From NCBI GenBank assembly GCA_015680685.1, contig MNCI01022748.1:158265-211014 (forward strand): a stretch of 52,750 nt of DNA, written 5' to 3'. A program made the translations under genes and the position numbers. Below are positions 46,536-52,750 of this stretch, piece after piece (the first letter of the stretch is position 1; the number at the start of each line of letters is the position of its first letter). The notes below the pieces were generated by a model. That model saw nothing but the letters and a program-made list of their open reading frames with translations, was not told the DNA's origin and ran no database searches. This DNA comes from Gnetum montanum (Eukaryota > Streptophyta > Gnetopsida > Gnetales > Gnetaceae).

Positions 46536-47421
46536 TCATAAATCCAAATTTTTCTTGGCAACGATATCAGGTATCTGATATTAGATCTCCAATATCAATG
46601 CATAAGATACAATGTCACATATCTAATATCATGAACGTGTGTAGGCCTATAAATACAACACATAGGCACACTGTCCACATATAGTTTCATTTCACACTTA
46701 GCAAAAGTTTGTTAGTTTTTTATTTATTTATTTTAGCACTTAGCACTTAGGAGTGTATGCCCATAGTGTAATGTTTAGTAATTGAATGGAGTCTTTACTT
46801 GAGTGGAATGTACTTGGAAACATTTCATGCATGGAAATAAAGATCAAGATTACTCTACATCATTACAACATCACTTAGTTTTTACTATTTACACTTGGAA
46901 TAATTTTCCTACTTTGACTTAGCTTAATGTTTACCATTTTCTCTAGTTACTGATCTACTTTCTATGCAAGTTATCATTACTATTATTAAGAAGAATTCAT
47001 ACGAATGATTCTAAGCATTAAGTATAATCGTTTGGTAACCCACTAGTGTTATTTCTTAGTTTGCCTAGTAGCATAATACTTAATAATCCCAATAATGATT
47101 GCATGAGTCCAAGACGTGTTTGGAGAATCATGAACGGATTTCCATTACATAGCCTATATTAAATTTGTTTACTATTACTTAGATTTAGAAACAATTCCAC
47201 TTACTTTATGTTTACTAGGAGCAACATGGCCTACTTAACATCATTATCATATGCCTCACCATGAGTTAAACCATATGAATTGATTTTACTAACTCATGTG
47301 GGAAGACAACAATCATGAACTCTAGCATAATTACATTGCCTTGTCCATGGAATTTGACTGGGCTACTTGTGAACACTCATAACTCATATGGTTGGGTGTT
47401 GGACTACTCCATCCCTCATCA
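46536..47421 (+). repeat. 3' LTR of element A
   Basis: It runs from TCATAAATCC to CCCTCATCA, 886 bp, collinear with 37165-38059. Confidence 0.88.
46563..46655 (+). promoter_or_regulatory. U3 promoter module of the element A 3' LTR
   Basis: GATATC-like words from 46563 to 46630, then 17 bp, then TATAAATA (46648-46655). Confidence 0.6.
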
Positions 47422-47689
47422 CCTAATTTGTAGGATAATCTAAGATAAGAAGGATGATGGATAGGTAGCCATGTTGACCTATATCAATATAAGAGTAGTT
47501 AAAGTCCATGAAGATATTTAGAAAAGAAATGAGATGCAATGTTAAAACTAGGTAATGTCAAAACATCATATGTCAAAAGTTAAACTTTTTCAAGAATAAA
47601 TATCATTTTATCATCCTATATAAGCAAAGGAAAATAAGAAAATAACATAAAATATTTTATTTGTAGGTTAACAATGTAGAAAATGATGC

Positions 47690-48250
47690 AAGTTGAAAGA
47701 ACTCTAGTAGACAGGAAAGCTACAAGACTATCTTTGTGAATACCAAGAAGGAATCTTGCAAATCCTAGTAATGGATGAAGAGTCAAATTTATTCCTCTTC
47801 TTTAATGGCCTAAAACCTTTGGCCTAGTGGGAGATCAAAATGCACAAGATCTCAAACTACAAGGAATCACTAGAATTGGTAGCTAATTTAGTAGTTGAGT
47901 CAAAGGCTCAAAAGTAGGAAAAGATTGGAGCTGATGCATCTTAACATGAAAAAATATCTAGTGATAGATTAGGTGAACCTGATGGAAGGAATTTTAAGGA
48001 TGATTTTCAAGGTTCGTGTCCTACCATTACGCCTAGTTCTTAGGCTTCTTACTAGGGTAATGGAAAGTTATTGGCTCTCGAAGGCTATGATAGATTTGGG
48101 TATAAGCATCCACATTTTGGAGGACCTATGAATAACCCTCTCAAGCATATAGCATATGGTGTATTGTTTACTTTAGGAACCATGTTTCTCAAGAATACCC
48201 TTAGAACCCTAATCGATGGCTAACTAGAAGTAGTCCAAATCATGACCAAC
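47690..48250 (+). pseudogene. Gag fragment of another gypsy element
   Basis: Plus-strand translation gives MDEESNLFLFFNGLKPLA (near 47770-47825) and, 25 codons later, LELVANLVVESKAQK. This matches the gag end of other plant gypsy lineages (LF-x-GLKPW-x-x, then an AESL-like helix). It has stops, no LTR nearby, and runs opposite to element E, so it is a separate fragment cut off by element F at 48453. Confidence 0.55.
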
Positions 48251-48452
48251 AATTGAATTCTCTTGACTATCATCCACAAGGTCGATTATGGGTAACCAAG
48301 GTAAAAGATAGTGGGCAAGTAATCAAGTCTCTATTGGTAATTAAGTAAATCTCCTAGAGTCTAGTAGCAATGCAACAAGATCTTTAAGGAGAAAAATTGA
48401 ATTAGGAAACCAACTTGTATTCATTATATATGGGTTTAGTCTAGTTTCCAAC

Positions 48453-49471
48453 TGATGAGTGGCGAGGTACCCCTACACTCAACCATATGAATACGAGCGT
48501 GCACGCGCGATCCAGTCGAACTCCGCAGATGGACTAGTTGTGGCATCTAGATTAGTTAGCTTTAGGTCGCAGTTCGCTGTCTTCCCATCTAGACTAGTTT
48601 TGCATATGTCACGTATGGTTTAGTCTAGATGAGGTGTATGATGTGTTCTAATCTAATGCTACTCCTGAAGGCAGTGGAAAATAATATTAACTAATTCTAA
48701 GCTAAGAGGGAAAGGGTAAGAAAATCTAATCTAGCCTAAGTGCGAAGAGCAACCGATTCCTTGATCAACCGTACACATCTTGGACCTCGTGCACGACTGC
48801 CACTAGGACTACCAAGCATAGGCCTAGGTACGCCACTGGGATTACCAAGCGCAGACACCAAATATGCCACTGGGTTACCAAGCGTAGATCCCCCTAGCTA
48901 CACCACTGGGCTACCAAGCAGTCACACTTAAATGCTTGTAATCAAGTTGTACTTGTTCCGCTTCTAGGAGTTTAGGGTTGAGAGACTAATCGCGATGAGC
49001 AACCGATTCCTTAACTAGCCGTACACACCCGTAGATGCTCGTAGCTAAGTCGTACTCACACCGCGCTATGAAAGCAATAAATAACATGAAATAAATAACA
49101 ATAAATAAACTAAGTGAATGCTGCAATGATGAAGTAATCTTGATCTTTATTGCCAGTCATGTGCATGTCCAAGTACGGCACACTCGAATAAAGACACCGT
49201 ACAATTACATTCACCACGCTACAGGTAGACACGGGAAAATTCTAACTCTGGAGGAATCAAACTGCTAGAGCTTCGCTACCTAAAACTGGGATGTGAAATA
49301 AGGGAGAGCTGCCTCTTATTTATAGAAATGACGGCTGACTGTGATATCGCGTACGCGATATCGTAGGGAAGGATGCGATATCGCGTACGCAATATCGCGG
49401 GGGATACGATATCGCGTCGGACGCGATTTCGCGTACGCAATATCGCGGCCGACGCAAACCGCGTCTCATCA
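48453..49471 (-). repeat. 3' LTR of element F
   Basis: It runs from TGATGAGTGGCG to GTCTCATCA, 1,019 bp. It is longer than element C LTRs for two reasons: a four-unit tandem of CCACTGGGATTACCAAGC words (48800-48919, period 33-36 bp), and a second copy of the GAGCAACCGATTCCTT segment (48748 and 48998). No target duplication can be checked, since the 5' end is off the window. Confidence 0.88.
49317..49444 (-). promoter_or_regulatory. U3 promoter module of the element F 3' LTR
   Basis: Several near-palindromic units at 49343-49444. One is a perfect 20-bp palindrome, GATATCGCGTACGCGATATC (49343-49362). It is followed in the sense direction by 18 bp and TATAAATA (49324-49317). This is the best-preserved version of the module; every unit is rich in CG. 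Confidence 0.7.
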
Positions 49472-49642
49472 TACCCCCACGACTGAATAAAAACTCATCC
49501 TCGAGTTACAAGGAGAAAAAGCTTCAGTGATTACACAGTGGATAGGTATGGAATTATTAACTAGAAAAAGAAATGGACTAATGTCGCAGTGTGGGAAGAC
49601 ACAACACAGAGAAAAACTGCTACAACTGCAAAAATGGGGAAC

Positions 49643-52429
49643 TCATGTAGTTCCTGGTGGCGGTGGCTCCTCCATGGGTGCTTTCCCTTTGTCATGTGCT
49701 CCAAGTTTTGAAGATTGATGACACTGAAGAATAGCCCGGAGCTTCTCCTCTTCAGTTCGAGGGTCTTGTGCCGTCCATGCTGATGCTCCAATGTTTGATG
49801 GAGTCGGCAGTTCCCACGGATAGGGTAGTTGCGGGAACATCTGATTAGCCTTGACGTACCACGCCGCAAACACCCGTCGTTCCTCTTCAAAGGCTCTGGA
49901 TTTGTCTTTGTATTCATGAAGTTCTGTTAGCCGTCGAGCCAAGTCGGTTGCCACATCTTTCTGCCCTTGGTAGCTCTCTTTTACCACCACGAGTTCAGAA
50001 TTTGCAACATCTAATTTTTCAGCTAACTTCTTTCGTTCTGCAAATTCTGCCTCATATTTGATGTAGGTGGAAGCTACCTGATACTCGAGCTCTGACCTCG
50101 GGAGTCCTGCTGTTAACATGGCCAAGTTGGCATATCGAAGGTTGGCCAACTCCATGAATTCAGTTAAGTCTTGGATCTGCAGGTCCTGGTTCTTAATTTC
50201 CGCCTAGTGGGCATAGGCATAAGTGTCCAATATGGCCCCCCAATCAGTGTGTTGGGCACTGATGTTGTTGATTTGGGCTTTTGCCATATGGATCTCCTTC
50301 TCCAGGATCTGTTTGTACATCCCCACCTGGTCATGGAAGTGCTCCTTCAGCTTCTCGTGTCGTTTAGCCTCATTCTGCCATGCACTAATCTCGATGGCTA
50401 ATTTCTGTCGAATAGCGCGCACCTCCTCCATTGAGAGGGTTTGATTTTCTCTGGCTAAATGACTTACATCTTGGTTAACTCGAATGAATTGTTCTCGCAG
50501 CCGACGAAAGTGCTCATCGAGAACATTCTTTTGTTTCTCCACAGAAGTCAACCGAAGGTTATCGACAACCAAGTGCTTGTTTTCTTCTTATAAGGCCTTG
50601 AGTGCCTTAAGATGCGCATGAGTTTGCGCCTTTGCTGCGGAGGCATCCCAAGTGGCCGTCTCCTTTTCTTCTGCCACCTTCTTATTTTCTGCAATTAATT
50701 TGGTTAATTGCTCGGTTTTAAAATTGTCTAACTGGTCTGCGGGAACCAATCGCAAGGGATCCCGCTGTGCTGCTTGTAAGGCGATGAGCTGCTCTTGTAA
50801 TTTCTGCACTTCAGCCTCAGCATGCTCAGCCCTTACTTCGGATATGACCAGTTTCCCCTTGGTTGAAATGAGGTCTGACTGAATTGCGGTTACATCCTGA
50901 GGGATGTCAAACAGAGACGTTAAAACTTGTCCTGTTTGAAGCAATCTGTCCAATGCATCCTCATGTTCTGCAGGAGTCATTGAGGTTCCGGCAATGGTTT
51001 GAGCATCCTGTGCTCCTGAAAGATCTGCCGGTGGCACAACAGGTACATGAAAAGATTCCTTGATGTAGTCAGCTACCACATCAGCTGCTCCTGCGGCATC
51101 CTGGTGTTGCATGACCACCACTGTGGCCCCTTCACCAGTCTCTAATTGCACTTGAAAAGATGCCGCATGTCCAGAAATCTGTTGTGACCATCTACTTTCC
51201 CCTCCTCCTGTTTGCACTGACAACTCACCCCTTGTGCGATCTATTGAAATTGTAGGCTGCCTGGCATCATCGATGACACGGAAGAGACTGGTGTCATCAC
51301 GACTTCCCCAACTGACCGTCTCAGCAATAGCCCTCAAGTGGCTCATTGACGGTCTATAGTCTTGCGGCGGCGGCTGATCCTGGCCTGTGCCGGGTTCTGC
51401 TTCTTGTTGTTGGCTAGGACCTGTGGCTGGAGGTTGACTGGGTCCTGCAAGCTGAGTTGCAGGGGTTTCAGTCACCTGTTCTTCATTTTCCTCATCTGGT
51501 CCCAACTCTTCGCCAGTACTCTTTCTTGGAGCTGGCGCCTTTAACAATTCAGCATAAGAAGCATTTTGGGCCTTTCGGAGGACGTCATTTGTATATCCCC
51601 GAATACCTGCCCGACGGCACAGTTTTCTGATAAGACAGGGAAAAGGGAGTGCCATTTTTCCTGTCTTCCGTTCTTCGAATCGCCTTAGGATCTCCGTCAA
51701 ATATAGATGAGGAAGGTTAGCGTTAACCTTTCCCATCAACACTGCACATCCTCTTGCCGCATACGTTGATATTCTCTTTAAGCCTTTTGTGGGGAAGAGG
51801 TGATAGGTCCCGATTTTAAAATAGACTCGCTCTTCCGTGGTCAGCTCACCAAAAGCCTTATCTCTGCCAAACGCCTTCTCTAGCCAATCCTTTCGCACAT
51901 CAGGGTCGGATCGGGTGGATAACCGAGCAACATGGGGGCCTGAATTCGGAAGATTTAACACTTCCGAAATCGCCTGTGCAGAAAAATCTACTGACACACC
52001 ACCGATGTTTAATGTGGTGCCTTGCTCTTTATTGTGCCAAAACAAGTACGTTTCTCCTAAGTACCAGGCACTTTGTTCAGAGAGGACAGGCCAAAAGGGA
52101 GACCCTTTAAGGTGATCCCTAACAGCCTCAGGAGCGAACTCTGCAAAAGATTCGAAGTTGAGTTCCACAATCACCGAAGCAATTGTGGACTTCGTGTGGA
52201 TGGCCTGAACACATCCCGGGAGCAACGTGAGTTGTTGTCCCAGTTCAGGCACAGCAGCTCCTCCTTCTGCCTGTCCGGACCATCTGGTAGGAGGTTCCTT
52301 TTGATGGATACTGAATGAATGCACCTCCTGTTAATTATGTTGTCCAACAGGGACTTGTCTTCGACCTCTCCTAGGTTGTTTTGCTCCACCTTGGGTTGGA
52401 CTCTTCTGCTGGGTGCATTTCGGGGCCAT
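49643..52429 (-). pseudogene. ORF X of element F: plant-transposon-protein-like domain, Pro/Gln linker, long coiled coil
   Basis: A single frame of 929 codons from ATG 52429 to TGA 49643-49645, interrupted only by in-frame stops at codons 33 (TAA, 52333-52331), 614 (TAA, 50590-50588) and 742 (TAG, 50206-50204). At codon 614 element C has CAA, so that stop is a C-to-T change; the one at 742 is probably similar. Residues 1-40 are basic and Gln-rich. Residues about 85-285 form a globular domain with VSVDFSAQAISEVLNLP, YFKIGTYH, GKVNANLPHLY and LPFPCLIRKLCRRAGI, resembling the putative plant transposon protein family (Transposase_32-like). Residues 300-355 are Pro/Gln-rich. About 475-860 is Glu/Lys/Leu-rich coiled coil, and the end is Pro-rich (EEPPPPGTT). 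No catalytic motif, zinc finger or membrane segment is visible. Its place before the 3' LTR resembles the extra frames of Athila-type elements. The product is unknown; a structural or nucleic-acid-bound coiled-coil protein is a guess. Confidence 0.8.
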
Positions 52430-52750
52430 CTACAATCACACGGGCCAACATTAGTAAGGTTGTTTAGGAATTCAAGTTATACCTTACTACATGTCTTAAT
52501 TAAAGATCGTTTAGTGTTGTGTGATCGTGCCTGAAAATTATAATGATGGGTCCTATGCCTTAAGGTGGATTTGCGGTTTAATATCCCGGTATACTTAAGA
52601 TCATATGATTTATGGTGCAATTTCCTAAGTGTTAGTATTAATTACCCTAACTGATGTCCTTTGGGTGATAAAGAATTTCAAAAAAGTTAGGCACTTTTCG
52701 GCAAATGTCTCTCCCCCAAGACTAAACTGAACACTCCGGGTTCAAGCAGG
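52430..52750 (-). other. ORF X leader of element F
   Basis: Non-coding. Its last 70 bp match element C at 9270-9340 (ACTGAACACTCCGGGTTCAAG region), so the internal promoter module should lie about 170 bp beyond the window end. Confidence 0.55.

Larger units (their letters stand above)
37165..47421 (+). mobile_element. Element A: complete non-autonomous LTR retrotransposon (gag-protease + ORF X)
   Basis: This is a 10,257-bp plus-strand element with LTRs at 37165-38059 and 46536-47421. Sense order is 5' LTR, tRNA-Asp-type primer-binding site, decayed gag, aspartic protease, pyrimidine-rich tract and conserved blocks, internal TATA module, ORF X and 3' LTR. No RT, RNase H or integrase motif is seen between protease (ending near 41620) and ORF X (starting 43596). 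Flanking 5-mers are CATAA (37160-37164) and CCTAA (47422-47426), a 4-of-5 match consistent with a decayed target duplication. By eye the first 175 bp of the LTRs differ at something like one base in five, so this copy is older than element C. Confidence 0.85.
48453..52750 (-). mobile_element. Element F: 3' half of the youngest-looking ORF X element
   Basis: Minus strand. It comprises a 3' LTR (48453-49471), a polypurine tract (GTGGGGGTA, 49480-49472), ORF X (52429-49643) and the start of the ORF X leader to the window end; the rest lies to the right. CG dinucleotides are abundant in the LTR, whereas they are depleted in the other copies. Only three in-frame stops interrupt ORF X, so this is the best copy for study. 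Confidence 0.88.

Noticed and set aside
37165-47421. Solo or unrelated pair of LTRs
   Set aside because: The two are collinear along their length, with a primer-binding site, internal genes and matching flanking 5-mers.
49343-49444. CRISPR-like repeat array
   Set aside because: Units are palindromic with irregular spacing and no unique spacers, and they sit in the U3 of a plant LTR.

Overview
This window is plant nuclear DNA, most likely from a large-genome seed plant; a gymnosperm is my best guess, from the old, heavily nested LTR retrotransposons and the very low gene density. It is AT-rich, with no bacterial-type operons, rRNA, CRISPR or convincing tRNA genes. Almost all of it is retrotransposon sequence at various stages of decay. 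The one stretch that looks like host sequence is about 19.4-22.0 kb, which has higher GC and a 390-401 codon open frame for an unrecognised membrane-associated protein.

Layout, left to right. 1-4789: minus-strand 5' half of a Ty3/gypsy element (element B: gag, protease, reverse transcriptase) with a tRNA-Asp primer-binding site. Its 5' LTR (4790-5113 plus 13950-14471) is split by a complete related element (element C, 5114-13944, minus strand, perfect 5-bp target duplication CCCAC). 14472-19600: AT-rich sequence with a decayed LINE (endonuclease and RT, minus). 19620-20792: candidate host gene (minus) with a duplicated upstream region. 22.4-22.74 kb: an assembly artefact, an exact 76-bp copy bracketed by two Ns. 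22.9-24.65 kb: a SINE-like piece and a second LINE RT (plus). 24.7-25.25 kb: a degenerate minisatellite. 27474-33583: element D (minus, gag only). 33584-37164: pol of a different gypsy lineage (element E, minus). 37165-47421: complete element A (plus) with both LTRs. 47.7-48.25 kb: a plus-strand gag fragment. 48453-52750: 3' half of element F (minus), the best-preserved copy.

Elements A, B, C, D and F are one family. They share LTR ends (TGATGA...TCATCA, reading either strand), a tRNA-Asp-type primer-binding site and related gag. A and C, the two complete copies, lack RT, RNase H and integrase. They carry instead, downstream of gag (plus protease in A), a set of conserved non-coding blocks and then a long extra frame called ORF X here: about 928 codons in F, with a plant-transposon-protein-like domain, a Pro/Gln linker and a long coiled coil. 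F has the same ORF X next to its 3' LTR, but its gag/pol part lies outside the window. B has the pol genes and may represent the autonomous partner.

The most interesting signal is regulatory. The short U3 of the GATATC-type LTRs is essentially an array of GATATC-centred palindromes (a perfect 20-bp palindrome in F) placed 17-18 bp from a TATAAATA box. A one-unit copy of the same module, with 14-bp spacing, sits inside the element 510-550 bp upstream of ORF X in both C and A. This suggests that ORF X has its own promoter derived from the LTR. All percentages, family names and alignments were judged by eye; no database search was run.
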